64,000 nucleotides of DNA from JAMHWF01 sp048500255 (GCA_048500255.1 JASNYH010000007.1:134522-198521), one strand, 5' to 3'. Shown: positions 22,672 to 31,048, numbered from the stretch's first letter. The notes: a model not told the origin generated them from the letters alone. Numbers and translations are program-made.

Positions 22672-23673
22672 TCACTCCGGCCGGATGCCGGCCGCCTTGA
22701 TGATCGGCCCCCAGCGCTCCTGCTCCGCCTCGAGCTGCGCGCGATACGACTGCGGCGTGCCCGGCTGCGCGATGCCGCCGTGCTCGGCGAACTTGTCGAC
22801 CACCTCGGGCGAGCGCAATGCATCGGTGGCGGCGTCGAGCAGGCGCCGCGCGACGTCGGGCGGCAGCTCGGGCGGCCCCACCAGGCCGTAGGCGCCTTCG
22901 GCGAGCAGCGCCGGCAGGCCGGCCTCGACGGCCGTCGGCACGTCGGGCAGCGAAGCCAGCCGCTTGCCGTCGGTGACGACGAGCGCGCGCAGCCTGCCGC
23001 TGCGGATCAGCTGCACGACGGCAGGTGTCTCGGCAAAAAAAAGCTCGACCCGCCCGCCGAGCAAATCCTGCAACGCCGGCGCCGCGCCTTTGTATGGCAC
23101 GTGGCTCATGCGAATGCCGGCCTCGCGCTGGAACAGCGCGCCGACCACGTGCGTGCTGCTGCCCACGCCGGCCGACGCGATGTTCAGCGCGCCCGGCTCG
23201 CGGCGTGCACGCGCCACCAGATCGGCCACCGTGCGATACGGTGCGTCGGCGCGCACGACGAGCACGTTGGGCGTGCGCACCATGGAGCTCAGATGCGTCA
23301 GCGCAGTGAGCGGATCGAACAGCGGGCGCAGCACGATGAAGGGCGCATACACCATGGCCCCGGTGCCGGCCATGCCGACCGTGTAGCCGTCGGCCGGCGC
23401 GCGCGCCACGGCGGCGATGCCGAGCGCGCCGCCGGCGCCGGGCTTGTTCTCGACGATGACCTCCTGGCCCAGCCGCGCGCTCATCGCGCGCGCCAGCGTG
23501 CGACCCATTGCGTCGGCCGGCCCGCCCGCGGCGAAGGGCACGACGAGTGTGATCGGCCTGTCGGGAAAGGCGGCCTGCGCGAGGCCGCAAACGAGCAGTA
23601 CAGCGCAGGCACAGACGCGGCGCAGAGCGCGCTGGAAGCTGCCGAGGGCATCGGATGTAGGCGTGGTTTGCAT
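22672..23673 (-). CDS. Bug-family (TctC) periplasmic solute-binding protein 1
   Basis: A 333-residue periplasmic binding protein of the tripartite tricarboxylate receptor family, expanded in Burkholderiales. A Sec signal peptide is seen (RRVCACAVLLVCGLAQAAFPDRP). The mature start FPDRPITLVVPFAAGGPADAMGR, then VVENKPGAGGALG and SHVPYKGAAPALQDLLGGRVE, are classic Bug motifs. No TctA/TctB membrane partners are in the window, which is common for these proteins. It starts two bases after the stop of the second Bug gene. The ligand is probably a carboxylate, perhaps the substrate of this operon. Confidence 0.92.
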   Translation of the reverse strand: MQTTPTSDALGSFQRALRRVCACAVLLVCGLAQAAFPDRPITLVVPFAAGGPADAMGRTLARAMSARLGQEVIVENKPGAGGALGIAAVARAPADGYTVGMAGTGAMVYAPFIVLRPLFDPLTALTHLSSMVRTPNVLVVRADAPYRTVADLVARARREPGALNIASAGVGSSTHVVGALFQREAGIRMSHVPYKGAAPALQDLLGGRVELFFAETPAVVQLIRSGRLRALVVTDGKRLASLPDVPTAVEAGLPALLAEGAYGLVGPPELPPDVARRLLDAATDALRSPEVVDKFAEHGGIAQPGTPQSYRAQLEAEQERWGPIIKAAGIRPE

Positions 23674-23675
23674 GA

Positions 23676-24779
23676 TCAATCCAGTTTGACGCCGGCCTGG
23701 CGAATGACGGCGCGCCAGACGCGGATCTCGGAGTCGACATGGGCGCGAAACCGCTCGGGCCCGGTGGCGCGCACGTCGAGCCCCGAGGCGTCGAGCTTGG
23801 TACGCAGCGCCGGCCAGGCGAGCGCCTTGTTGATCTCGCGGCTGAGCCTGTCGACGATCGGCCGCGGCGTACCCGCCGGCGCGGCGTAGCCCCACCATCC
23901 GTCGGCGTCGTAGTCCGGCAGTCCGGCCTCGGCGATCGACGGCAGATCGGGAAACGCGCTCCAGCGCTGCTTGCTGGTGACGGCCAGCGCACGCACGCGG
24001 CCCGTCTTGATGGCGCCCACGGCGCCCGGATAGCTGCTGAAGGTGAAGTGCACGCGCCCGCCGATCAGGTCCGTCATGGCCACCGACGTGCCCTTGTACG
24101 GCACGTGCACGACGTCGATGCCCGCCATGTGTTTGAGCATCTCGCCCATCAGGTGAGCCGTGCCTCCGTTGCCCGACGAAGCGTAGGAATACTCGCCGGG
24201 CCGCTGCTTGCACAGCGCCACGAGCTCGGCCACCGTGCGCGCCGGGAAGTGGTGGCTGCCCACCAGCAGGAACGGCGAGCCCGCGGCCAGCGTGATGAAC
24301 TCGAAGTCGCGCATCGAGTCGTAGGGCAGCTTGGGCACCAGCGTGGCGTTGATGGCGTGCGCCGCCGCAACCTGCAGGAGCGTGTAGCCGTCGGGCGGCG
24401 CCGACGCGACGACCTGCGAGCCGATCACCGCGCCGGCGCCGGCACGGTTTTCGACCACCACCGGCTGGCCCAGCGTCTCCTGCAGCCGCTCTGCGACAGC
24501 GCGCGCGAGCACGTCGTTGATGGCACCCGGCGCATAGGGCACGACGATGCGGATCGGCCGGTTCGGGTAGGCCGCGACATCGGCGGCCGACGGCGCCTGC
24601 GCCCACGACGCCGGCGCCAGCGTGAAGCCGGCGGCGGCACCGAGCAGCGTGCGCCGCGTGACGGGTGCGGTCGCTCGTGCACCGTCGGGGCCTTCGGCCC
24701 CTTCCCGGCGGGCGGGATTCGCCCGCGGACTGAGCAGCAGTCCGTTCGGTGCCGAGGGAGCGCCCTTGCGTGGGCTCAT
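23676..24779 (-). CDS. Bug-family (TctC) solute-binding protein 2 with extended leader
   Basis: A 367-residue Bug protein. The export signal is Tat-like (VTRRTLLGAAAGFTLAPASWA) but begins only at about residue 40; the first 40 residues come from a hairpin-rich repeat (24687-24743). ATG at 24779 is well supported by AAGGAG six bases upstream and by the ATGA overlap with the enolase gene, so the long leader is probably translated. The mature part has YPNRPIRIVVPYAPGAINDVLAR, VVENRAGAGAVIG and VHVPYKGTSVAMTDLIGGRV. It differs from the neighbouring Bug protein throughout and so probably has a different ligand or arose by old duplication. Confidence 0.9.
   Translation of the reverse strand: MSPRKGAPSAPNGLLLSPRANPARREGAEGPDGARATAPVTRRTLLGAAAGFTLAPASWAQAPSAADVAAYPNRPIRIVVPYAPGAINDVLARAVAERLQETLGQPVVVENRAGAGAVIGSQVVASAPPDGYTLLQVAAAHAINATLVPKLPYDSMRDFEFITLAAGSPFLLVGSHHFPARTVAELVALCKQRPGEYSYASSGNGGTAHLMGEMLKHMAGIDVVHVPYKGTSVAMTDLIGGRVHFTFSSYPGAVGAIKTGRVRALAVTSKQRWSAFPDLPSIAEAGLPDYDADGWWGYAAPAGTPRPIVDRLSREINKALAWPALRTKLDASGLDVRATGPERFRAHVDSEIRVWRAVIRQAGVKLD
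24687..24743. repeat. Three adjacent palindromes inside the Bug 2 leader coding region
   Basis: GGGGCC-TTC-GGCCCC (24687-24701), CGGGCG-GGATT-CGCCCG (24709-24725) and GGACTG-AGCAG-CAGTCC (24727-24743) follow one another. The region codes for the unusual residues between the start codon and the twin-arginine signal. It lacks the loop core of copies A-C, so it is a different repeat type. Confidence 0.65.
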
Positions 24780-25951
24780 GGTGTCTCCTTGTCGAGGTCT
24801 TCTTCGTCGTCGCCGGCGCGCGGCGGCAGCGGCGCAATGCCGCTGCCCGCGCCGCGCGGCACCGACACGGCGCCGTCGCGGGCTTCGTAGCCGCCGTACG
24901 GGTCGTCCAGCAGGTGGTCGAACTCGGCGATCTCGGCACCGCCGTGCAGCGAGCGCGCCACCGCCGCCAGGTGCGCCGCCTGCGCCGCCGCCAGCCGCGG
25001 CGCGAACACGGCGCCGAGGCGGCACGGCACCGACGCCGCCTCGCACAGGCGCAGCGCGGCGAGCGCGTTGCGCAGGCCGCCGAGATAGTGGATCTTGAGG
25101 TTGTACGAGCCCGCGGCGCGCATCGCGATCAGCTCGGTCAGGCCGGCCAGCGAGCCGATGGCCTCGTCGGCCTCGACGAGCATCGGCGCGGCGTCGCTGA
25201 CGCGCTTGAGTCCTTCGCGGTCGGCCGCCGGCACCGGCTGCTCCATCACGGCCACGCCGTGCGGCCGCAAGGCGCGGCAGACGTCGATCGCGACATCGGC
25301 CGCGTAGGCCTGGTTGGCGTCGACGGCGAGGCGCACCGCAGGGCCGACCTCGGCGCGCACCGCGCGCACGCGCGCCACGTCGTCGTCGGCGCTGCCGTCG
25401 AGCTTGAGCTTGAGCGCGTGCCAGCCGCGCTGCACCAGCACGCGCGCCTGCGCGGCCATCGCGTCGGGCGCGGCGATAGGGATCAGGCGCACCGTTGGGA
25501 CGGTGTCGCGCAGCCGCGTGCCGAGCAGCTGGTGCAGCGGCACGCCGGCGCTGCGCGCCGCCAGCTCGTACAGAGCCGCGACGAAGCCCGCCGCCACGCA
25601 GGGATCGTCGGGCGCGGCCTCGGCGACGACGGCGTGCAGCTCGTCGAGGCGGCGCGCGTCGGCGCCGATCAGCGCGGGCGCGACCTCGCCGATCACGCGG
25701 CGCGCGCGCGGCGCGTCGGGCGCGGCCAGCGGCGCGGCCAGCACGTGGCCCTCGCCACGCCGGCCGGTGTGAGACACGAGCGTGACGATCCAGCCGTGCA
25801 CCGCGGGAATGCTGCCGCGCGCGAAGCGCCAGCCGCGATCCTGCTGGCGCAGCACGCAGGCGCGTACCTCGACGCGCCGGATCGTGCAGGCGCCACCGGC
25901 GGGCTCGGCCGCCGCGCAGGCCTTGGTGTCGAGGACGTCGTCGCGGTTCAT
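24776..25951 (-). CDS. Enolase-superfamily enzyme (mandelate racemase/muconate lactonising type)
   Basis: A 391-residue protein. Catalytic lysines are Lys181 and Lys183 (LKLKLDG), and the metal ligands fit Asp211 (VDANQAY), Glu237 (EQPV) and Asp262 (EADEA). The KxK motif and VDANQ point to the muconate-cycloisomerase/dipeptide-epimerase subgroup rather than mandelate racemase proper. The reaction begins with proton removal next to a carboxylate; the substrate is unknown. It is first in the nine-gene operon and divergent from the porin across a 143-base regulatory gap. Its stop overlaps the next start (ATGA). The C-terminus is acidic (DDEEDLDKETP). Confidence 0.87.
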   Translation of the reverse strand: MNRDDVLDTKACAAAEPAGGACTIRRVEVRACVLRQQDRGWRFARGSIPAVHGWIVTLVSHTGRRGEGHVLAAPLAAPDAPRARRVIGEVAPALIGADARRLDELHAVVAEAAPDDPCVAAGFVAALYELAARSAGVPLHQLLGTRLRDTVPTVRLIPIAAPDAMAAQARVLVQRGWHALKLKLDGSADDDVARVRAVRAEVGPAVRLAVDANQAYAADVAIDVCRALRPHGVAVMEQPVPAADREGLKRVSDAAPMLVEADEAIGSLAGLTELIAMRAAGSYNLKIHYLGGLRNALAALRLCEAASVPCRLGAVFAPRLAAAQAAHLAAVARSLHGGAEIAEFDHLLDDPYGGYEARDGAVSVPRGAGSGIAPLPPRAGDDEEDLDKETP

Positions 25952-25971
25952 TGGTGGTCACCATACACCAC
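25952..25971. promoter_or_regulatory. Overlapping palindromes before the catabolic operon, candidate operator
   Basis: TGGT-C-ACCA (25955-25963) is a perfect palindrome lying inside TGGTG-GT-CACCA (25952-25963), and GTGGT ... ACCAC (25954-25971) overlaps both. They abut the start codon of the first operon gene. Sites of the TGGT-ACCA type are used by GntR-family regulators, but no such gene is in the window. The remaining gap to the porin (25972-26094) is clearly lower in GC than its surroundings and should hold both promoters. Confidence 0.4.
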
Positions 25972-26094
25972 TTCATGGACGTTTACAACCATTTGGGCCT
26001 GCTCGATTTCACCAGTTGCTGTTGTCCACTGTTTGAATAGTCTCCGCAACCGTTCTCGTTCAACCACCACGACAACCTCCGAGGAGACGATTCC

Positions 26095-27177
26095 ATGGCC
26101 ATCGAGAAGAACTGCTTCGCCGTCGCCGCATGCCTCGCCGCGGCCGCCTCGGCCGCCGGCGCACAAGGCGTCACGATCTCCGGCGTCGCCGACGCGGCGG
26201 TGCGCCAGGTGCGCAACGAGGGCCGCGGCTCGGTGTCGTCACTGGCCAGCGGCGCCAACGCCACCAGCCGCATCGTCGTGCGCGGGCAGGAGGATCTCGG
26301 CGGCGGCCTGTCGGCCGGCTTCCACCTCGAGCACGGCCTGCTGCTCGACAGCGGCGCGCAGGCGGCCGGCGCCCGCTTCTGGGATCGCCGCACGACGGTG
26401 AGCCTGTCCAGCAAGTCGTTCGGCGAGCTGCGCGCCGGCCGCGACTACATCCCGAGCTATCTCAACTGGGGCCGCTTCGATCCCTTCGCCTATGTCGGCG
26501 CGGCGAGCTCGAGCTCGCTGATCTCGGTCACGCCGGTCGGGCCGATCCGCGCTGCCTACGGCCCGGGCGCCGACCATGCGCTGACCCGCGCGAACAACAC
26601 CGTGCAGTGGTGGCTGCCCGCTGGCTGGGGCGGGCTCGAGGGCCAGGTGCTCGCGGGCGCCGGCGAGGGCGGCACCGCCGCCACCGGCGGGCACAAGGTG
26701 ATCGGTGCGCGGCTGGGCTATGCGTCGGGCCCGCTCGTCGTCTCGGCAGCGACGACGCGCATCGAGAACGACCTCACGGCCGGCAGTCGCCTGTCGGATC
26801 ACGCGCTCGGCGGCAGCTGGGACTTCGGCGTCGCACGGGTCTCGGCCGCCGTGCGTCGTTTCGACATCGCCGACGCGCGGCAGACCAACCTGCTGCTCGG
26901 CGTGCGCGTACCCATCGGGCCGTGGGAGCTGAAGGCCTCGTGGAACCGCGCCAACCTCGCAGGCCGCGTCGGCGCCACGTCGATCGACGCCAACGACGCC
27001 ACGCTGATCGGGCTCGGCGCGGTCTACAGCTTCTCGAAGCGCACCGCCGCGTATGCCACGCTGGCGCACATCTCCAACGACGGCGCCGCCGCCTTCGTGG
27101 TCCCCGGCGGCCCCGCGGGCATGGCCGGCGGCGGCACGTCGCGCGGCGCCGAGATCGGCTTGCGGCACAGCTTCTGA
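26095..27177 (+). CDS. Outer-membrane porin of the Burkholderia type
   Basis: A 360-residue trimeric-porin-type beta barrel. A signal peptide (about residues 1-23, ending SAAGAQ) is followed by the typical first strand VTISGVADAAVRQV. Further strands such as SSLASGANATSRIVVRGQEDLGGGLSAGFHLEHGL and the constriction-loop region GRDYIPSYLNWGRFDPFAYVG fit the Porin_4 family. It ends in the outer-membrane signature LRHSF with terminal Phe. A GAGGAGACGATTCC ribosome site precedes the ATG. It is divergent from the catabolic operon and probably takes up the same substrate. Confidence 0.93.
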   Translation: MAIEKNCFAVAACLAAAASAAGAQGVTISGVADAAVRQVRNEGRGSVSSLASGANATSRIVVRGQEDLGGGLSAGFHLEHGLLLDSGAQAAGARFWDRRTTVSLSSKSFGELRAGRDYIPSYLNWGRFDPFAYVGAASSSSLISVTPVGPIRAAYGPGADHALTRANNTVQWWLPAGWGGLEGQVLAGAGEGGTAATGGHKVIGARLGYASGPLVVSAATTRIENDLTAGSRLSDHALGGSWDFGVARVSAAVRRFDIADARQTNLLLGVRVPIGPWELKASWNRANLAGRVGATSIDANDATLIGLGAVYSFSKRTAAYATLAHISNDGAAAFVVPGGPAGMAGGGTSRGAEIGLRHSF

Positions 27178-27185
27178 TCGCGGGT

Positions 27186-27216
27186 GGCGCGTCCGGCGGT
27201 CGCCGCCGGCCGCGCC
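27186..27216. terminator. Long GC hairpin between converging porin and fliR
   Basis: GGCGCG-T-CCGGCGG-TCG-CCGCCGG-C-CGCGCC forms a 13-pair stem with a single mismatch and a three-base loop. It sits nine bases after the porin stop and 50 bases before the fliR stop, where a terminator for both directions is expected. No T-run follows on either strand. Confidence 0.6.
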
Positions 27217-27265
27217 TCGCTTGCCCAGCGCCGCAGCCGCAGCTTCCAGCGTTGTCGGCGAAGCT

Positions 27266-28024
27266 TCAGAACCGCGCCAGCATCTGCTCGAGCGCCATCG
27301 TGAACGGCCCCTGCATCATCGGCAGCGTCAGCAAGACGCCGAGCAGGCCGACGCCGAGCGTGATCGGGAAGCCGATCGCGAACACGTTCATCTGCTGCGC
27401 CACGCGTGCGATGACGCCGAGCACGAGGTTGACGAACAGCAGCATCGCGATCAGCGGCAGCGCGATCCATAGCCCGAGGCGAAAGATCTCGGCGCCCCAG
27501 GTCTCGGGCCGCACGGCGCGCAGGAAGGCAAAGGGCTCGGGCCCGACGGGAAAGCTGTGGAAACTCTGCATCACGGCGGCGATGACGAGCAGGTGGCCGT
27601 TGATGATGATGAACAGGAACGCCACCGTCGTGCCGAAGAAGCGGCTCGTCGCCGTCGTCTGGCCGCCCGTCGCGGGGTCGAAGAAGCCGGCGTAGTTCAG
27701 GCCCATCTGCAGGCCGACCAGCTCGCCGGCGAACTCGATCGCGGCGAACACGATGCGCACGGCGAAGCCGATCGACATGCCCACCAGCAGCTGCTGCGCG
27801 ACGGCGACGAAGGCCGCCGGCGAGTCGAGCGCGACGCGCGGCATCTCGGGCAGCAGCGCCTGCGCCGCGAAGGCGATCAAGCCGGCCAAGCCGATGCGAA
27901 CGCGCAGCGGCACGACGCGCTGGCCGAACACGGGCATCGTCGTGAACACGGCCAGCACGCGCAGGAAGGGCCAGAGCAGCGGGCTGATCCAGTCGATCAG
28001 CTGCGCTTCGCTGAAGGTCAGCAT
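27266..28024 (-). CDS. fliR: Flagellar export gate protein FliR
   Basis: A 252-residue inner-membrane protein of the export gate core, near the usual 250-260. About six hydrophobic segments are visible. Family motifs include ISPLLWPFLRVLAVFTTMPVFGQRVVPLRVRIGLA near the N-terminus and VGLQMGLNYAGFFDPATGGQTTATSRFF in the middle. The ATG at 28024 (MLTFSEAQL) is the family-typical start; the frame extends upstream over fliQ. It is last in the long fli operon and eight bases downstream of fliQ. Confidence 0.95.
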   Translation of the reverse strand: MLTFSEAQLIDWISPLLWPFLRVLAVFTTMPVFGQRVVPLRVRIGLAGLIAFAAQALLPEMPRVALDSPAAFVAVAQQLLVGMSIGFAVRIVFAAIEFAGELVGLQMGLNYAGFFDPATGGQTTATSRFFGTTVAFLFIIINGHLLVIAAVMQSFHSFPVGPEPFAFLRAVRPETWGAEIFRLGLWIALPLIAMLLFVNLVLGVIARVAQQMNVFAIGFPITLGVGLLGVLLTLPMMQGPFTMALEQMLARF

Positions 28025-28032
28025 CTCGGCGT

Positions 28033-28302
28033 CTATCCGACGGCGCCGGGGATCGACTGCAGCGTGCGCTGCAGATACTCGACCAGCGTCGTCACCATCC
28101 ACGGCCCGGCGACGGCCAGCGTGGCGACGGCGGCGACGATCTTGGGCACGAACGACAGCGTCGCCTCGTGGATCTGTGTGGCGGCCTGGAAGATGCTGAC
28201 GACCAGGCCGACCGCCAGCACGACGAGCAGCAGCGGCGCGGCGACGGTCAACAGCAGCAGCAGGCCGTGCTGCCCGGTCGTGAAGACTTGTTGGGCATCC
28301 AT
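28033..28302 (-). CDS. fliQ: Flagellar export gate protein FliQ
   Basis: An 89-residue protein with two membrane helices (LLLLLTVAAPLLLVVLAVGLVVSIFQA and FVPKIVAAVATLAVAGPWMVTTLVEYL), exactly the FliQ size. The conserved QIHEATLSFVPKI loop joins the helices. FliQ stacks around FliP and FliR in the export gate. It lies five bases after fliP and eight before fliR, in the invariant fliPQR order. Confidence 0.95.
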   Translation of the reverse strand: MDAQQVFTTGQHGLLLLLTVAAPLLLVVLAVGLVVSIFQAATQIHEATLSFVPKIVAAVATLAVAGPWMVTTLVEYLQRTLQSIPGAVG

Positions 28303-28307
28303 TGGAG

Positions 28308-29099
28308 CTAGGTAGCGAACGAGGCGGCGAGCGAGCCGAGCAGCAGGTTCCAGCCGTCGGCGAGCACGAACAGCATCAGCTTGAACGGCAGCGCGACGAG
28401 CACCGGCGACAGCATCATCATGCCCAGGCTCATCAGCACGCTCGCCACGATCATGTCGATGACGAGGAAGGGGATGAAGATCAGAAAGCCGATCTGGAAC
28501 GCGCTCTTCAACTCGCTGGTGACGAAGGCCGGCACCAGCACCTTGAACGGCACGTCCTCCGATTTCACGCCGGCGTCGAGCTTGGCGAGGCGTGCGAACA
28601 GCATCACGTCGGACTGGCGCGTCTGCTTGAGCATGAACTCGCGCATCGGCGACTCGCCGCGACGCAGCGCCTCGTCGAAGGCGATGCGGTTCTCGGCATA
28701 GGGCTGCCAGGCCTGCGCGTAGACCTTGTCGATCGTCGGGCTCATCACGAAGAAGGTGAGGAACAGGCTCAGCCCGACGATCACCTGGTTGGGCGGCGCC
28801 GCCTGCGTGCCCAGCGCCTGGCGCAGCAGCGACAGCACGATGACGATGCGCGTGAAGCCCGTCATCAGCAGCAACACGGCGGGCAGGAACGACAGCGCCG
28901 TGAAGAACAGCAGCGTCTGGATCGGCACCGAATAGCTCGTGCCGCCGGCGCCCTGGCCGATCACCAGCGGCAGGCCGGGGCCGGGCGCGGCGGCGGTCTG
29001 CGCTACAGCCGGCAGCGCGAATGCCGACAACACCGACACGGCCGCGAGCGCGGCGGCGCGGCGCAGGCAGCGCCGCGAAAAATGGCTCTCAGCGCGCAC
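28308..29099 (-). CDS. fliP: Flagellar export gate protein FliP
   Basis: A 263-residue core gate protein made with a cleavable signal peptide (RRCLRRAAALAAVSVLSAFALPAVAQ). Conserved stretches are FLPAVLLLMTGFTRIVIVLSLLRQALGTQAAPPNQVIVGLSLFLTFFVM-type helices, FMLKQTRQSDV, and the C-terminal pair around FQIGFLIFIPFLVIDMIVASVLMSLGMMMLSP. The start is a GTG at 29099, overlapping fliO by 11 bases; no ATG gives a complete signal peptide. Translational coupling to fliO is likely. Confidence 0.95.
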   Translation of the reverse strand: MRAESHFSRRCLRRAAALAAVSVLSAFALPAVAQTAAAPGPGLPLVIGQGAGGTSYSVPIQTLLFFTALSFLPAVLLLMTGFTRIVIVLSLLRQALGTQAAPPNQVIVGLSLFLTFFVMSPTIDKVYAQAWQPYAENRIAFDEALRRGESPMREFMLKQTRQSDVMLFARLAKLDAGVKSEDVPFKVLVPAFVTSELKSAFQIGFLIFIPFLVIDMIVASVLMSLGMMMLSPVLVALPFKLMLFVLADGWNLLLGSLAASFAT

Positions 29100-29463
29100 C
29101 GTCGGCCCCCTTCGCGTCGTCGCGCGGGCGCGGCTGCAGCTTGGCGAGCAGCTGGGAGAACGGATCGGCGGGCGCCGCCGGCGGGAACACGGCGTCGTCC
29201 TGCGGCGCCATCGTGTGCAGCGTCGTGATCGACTGCGGCGTCACGCCCAGCACCAGCCAGCGCCGCGCCTCCCCCGTGCCGACCTCGACGGTGACCAGGC
29301 GCTGGCTCGGCGAAAGCGGCAGCGCGGCGACGCTGCGCATCGCGCCCGCCGCGCCGCCGGCCGTGCCGAAGCGGCCGCTGCGCTTGAGCAGCCACAGCAC
29401 GACGGGGATCGCCGCGACGATCGCGACGAACCACAACAACGAGAGGCTCGCCGAAGCATTCAT
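29089..29463 (-). CDS. fliO: Flagellar export accessory protein FliO
   Basis: A 124-residue protein with one membrane helix at the N-terminus (LLWFVAIVAAIPVVLWLLKRSG) and a cytoplasmic domain with the family patterns LPLSPSQRLVTVEVG and WLVLGVTPQSITTLHTM. FliO helps FliP assemble into the export gate. Position between fliN and fliP is the standard order. The tail is charged and variable, as usual. Confidence 0.9.
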   Translation of the reverse strand: MNASASLSLLWFVAIVAAIPVVLWLLKRSGRFGTAGGAAGAMRSVAALPLSPSQRLVTVEVGTGEARRWLVLGVTPQSITTLHTMAPQDDAVFPPAAPADPFSQLLAKLQPRPRDDAKGADGAR

Positions 29464-29492
29464 GACGGGAACGGCAGGGTGCGAAGGAAACG

Positions 29493-29942
29493 TCAGGTCG
29501 TCTTCGACAGCCGCCGCATGCGCTCGCTCGGCGTCACGATGTCGGTCAGGCGGATGCCGAACTTGTCGTTGACGACGACGACTTCGCCCTGCGCGATCAG
29601 GTAGCCGTTGACGAGCACGTCCATCGGCTCGCCGGCCAGCGCGTCGAGCTCGACGACGGAGCCCTGCGCGAGCTGCAGGATGTGCTTGATCGGCACGCGC
29701 TTGCGACCCAGCTCCACGGTGATCTGCACCGGGATGTCGAGAATCATGTTGATGTCGTTGCCCGGGCCCGCCCCCGCGCTCGGCGCGAAGTTGGCGAACT
29801 CGGCCGGAGCGACGCTCTCGGCGACCTGCGTGGCCTGCGGATTGGCCTCGGCCAGCGCGGCGGCCCAGTCGGCGGCCACCGAGTCGGTGTCCTGCGCCGG
29901 CGCGTCGTGCGCCATCGCGTTGCTGCTCGTCTCAGACGACAT
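29493..29942 (-). CDS. fliN: Flagellar switch protein FliN
   Basis: A 149-residue C-ring protein. The first 65 residues are a variable acidic/Ala-rich extension; the conserved SpoA domain follows (ILDIPVQITVELGRKRVPIKHILQLAQGSVVELDALAGEPMDVLVNGYLIAQGEVVVVNDKFGIRLTDIV). FliN forms the base of the rotor and docks FliH-FliI. It overlaps fliM by 11 bases, which suggests coupled translation and balanced ring stoichiometry. Confidence 0.95.
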   Translation of the reverse strand: MSSETSSNAMAHDAPAQDTDSVAADWAAALAEANPQATQVAESVAPAEFANFAPSAGAGPGNDINMILDIPVQITVELGRKRVPIKHILQLAQGSVVELDALAGEPMDVLVNGYLIAQGEVVVVNDKFGIRLTDIVTPSERMRRLSKTT

Positions 29943-30936
29943 GCGAGTCTCCCAGCCAGCCCGCGTTGGAGCTGGTCAACAAACGATCGATCTTGATCGA
30001 GTACTTGCCGCGCGACGTGCCGTAGTGGCAGTCGAACACCGGCACGCCGTCGACCTTGGCCTGGATCACGGGCGCGAGGTCGAGCTCGACGAAGTCGCCG
30101 GGCTTGAACGACAGCAGCTGCTCGACGGTGGCCGGTGCCGTGCCGAGCTCGGCGACGAGCTCGACCTCGGCGGCCTGGATCTGCGACTTGAGCAGGTTGA
30201 CCCAGCGCCGGTCGGGCTCGTTGGAGTCGCCCTGCACCGTCGAATAGAGCACATCGCGGATCGGCTCGAGCGTCGCGTAGGGGATGCAGAAGTGCACCGT
30301 GCCCGTGGTGTCGCCGATCTCGAGCGTGAACGACGACGCGACGACGATCTCGCTGGGCGTCGCGATGTTCGCGAACTGCGGCTGCATCTCGGAGCGCTGG
30401 TACTCGAGCTCGAGCGGATAGACGCCGGCCCAGGCCTTTTTGTACTCCGCCATGACGACCTCGAGCAGGCGCAGGATGATGCGCTGCTCGGTAGGCGAGA
30501 AGTCGCGCCCCTCGATGCGCGTGTGGAACTTGCCGACGCCTCCGAACACGGCGTCGATGACGGCGAACACGAGCGACGGGTCGCACACGATCAGCCCCGA
30601 GCCGCGCAGCGGACGCACGCTGACGATGTTGAAGTTGGTCGGCACGACGATCTCGTGCAGGAAGGCGCTGAACTTGAGCACCTTGACGCCCGACAGCGAA
30701 ACCTCGGGGCTCTTGCGGATGAAGTTGAACAGCCCGATGCGGATGTTGCGGGCGAAGCGCTCGTTGATGATCTCCATCGTGGGCATGCGCCCACGCACGA
30801 TGCGCTCCTGGCTCGCCAGGTTGTACTCGCGGATGCCGCCCTCGGGCAGCTCCTCGCGGTCGAGCTTCTGGCTTTCGCCGGTGATGCCCTGCAGCAGCGC
30901 GTCGACTTCGTCTTGCGAGAGGATCTGCTGATTCAT
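29932..30936 (-). CDS. fliM: Flagellar switch protein FliM
   Basis: A 334-residue C-ring protein that binds phospho-CheY. The N-terminal CheY-binding peptide is present (ILSQDEVDALLQG). The middle domain has the GLFNFIRKSPEVSL and GSGLIVCDPSLVFAVIDAVFGG patterns, the latter holding the GG motif that contacts FliG. The C-terminal SpoA domain (about 255-320) is homologous to FliN. ATG at 30936 (MNQQILSQ) is chosen; the longer frame runs into a repeat region. It is separated from fliL by 112 bases containing structured repeat copy C. Confidence 0.95.
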   Translation of the reverse strand: MNQQILSQDEVDALLQGITGESQKLDREELPEGGIREYNLASQERIVRGRMPTMEIINERFARNIRIGLFNFIRKSPEVSLSGVKVLKFSAFLHEIVVPTNFNIVSVRPLRGSGLIVCDPSLVFAVIDAVFGGVGKFHTRIEGRDFSPTEQRIILRLLEVVMAEYKKAWAGVYPLELEYQRSEMQPQFANIATPSEIVVASSFTLEIGDTTGTVHFCIPYATLEPIRDVLYSTVQGDSNEPDRRWVNLLKSQIQAAEVELVAELGTAPATVEQLLSFKPGDFVELDLAPVIQAKVDGVPVFDCHYGTSRGKYSIKIDRLLTSSNAGWLGDSHVV

Positions 30937-30967
30937 GGCGTGCTCGTCGCAAAGGCGAAAGGATCCA

Positions 30968-31018
30968 GGCAACCCGGCACCGGGCCGCCCCAAGGCGGGT
31001 TGCCCGCCCCCGCGGGGG
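30968..31018 (-). repeat. Structured repeat, copy C (opposite strand), between fliL and fliM
   Basis: Read on the minus strand it has a CCCCC-GC-GGGGG hairpin (31007-31018) followed by the stem GGCAACCCG / CGGGTTGCC (arms 30996-31004 and 30968-30976) closing a 19-base loop CCTTGGGGCGGCCCGGTGC. The loop shares the 13-base core CTTGGGGCGGCCC with copies A and B, while the stem is unrelated. It lies in the fli operon in the transcribed sense, just after the fliL stop, so it could form in the mRNA and influence fliM expression. Confidence 0.78.
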
Positions 31019-31048
31019 GCCGGCGCCGAAGGCGACTGGAGGTCGTCA

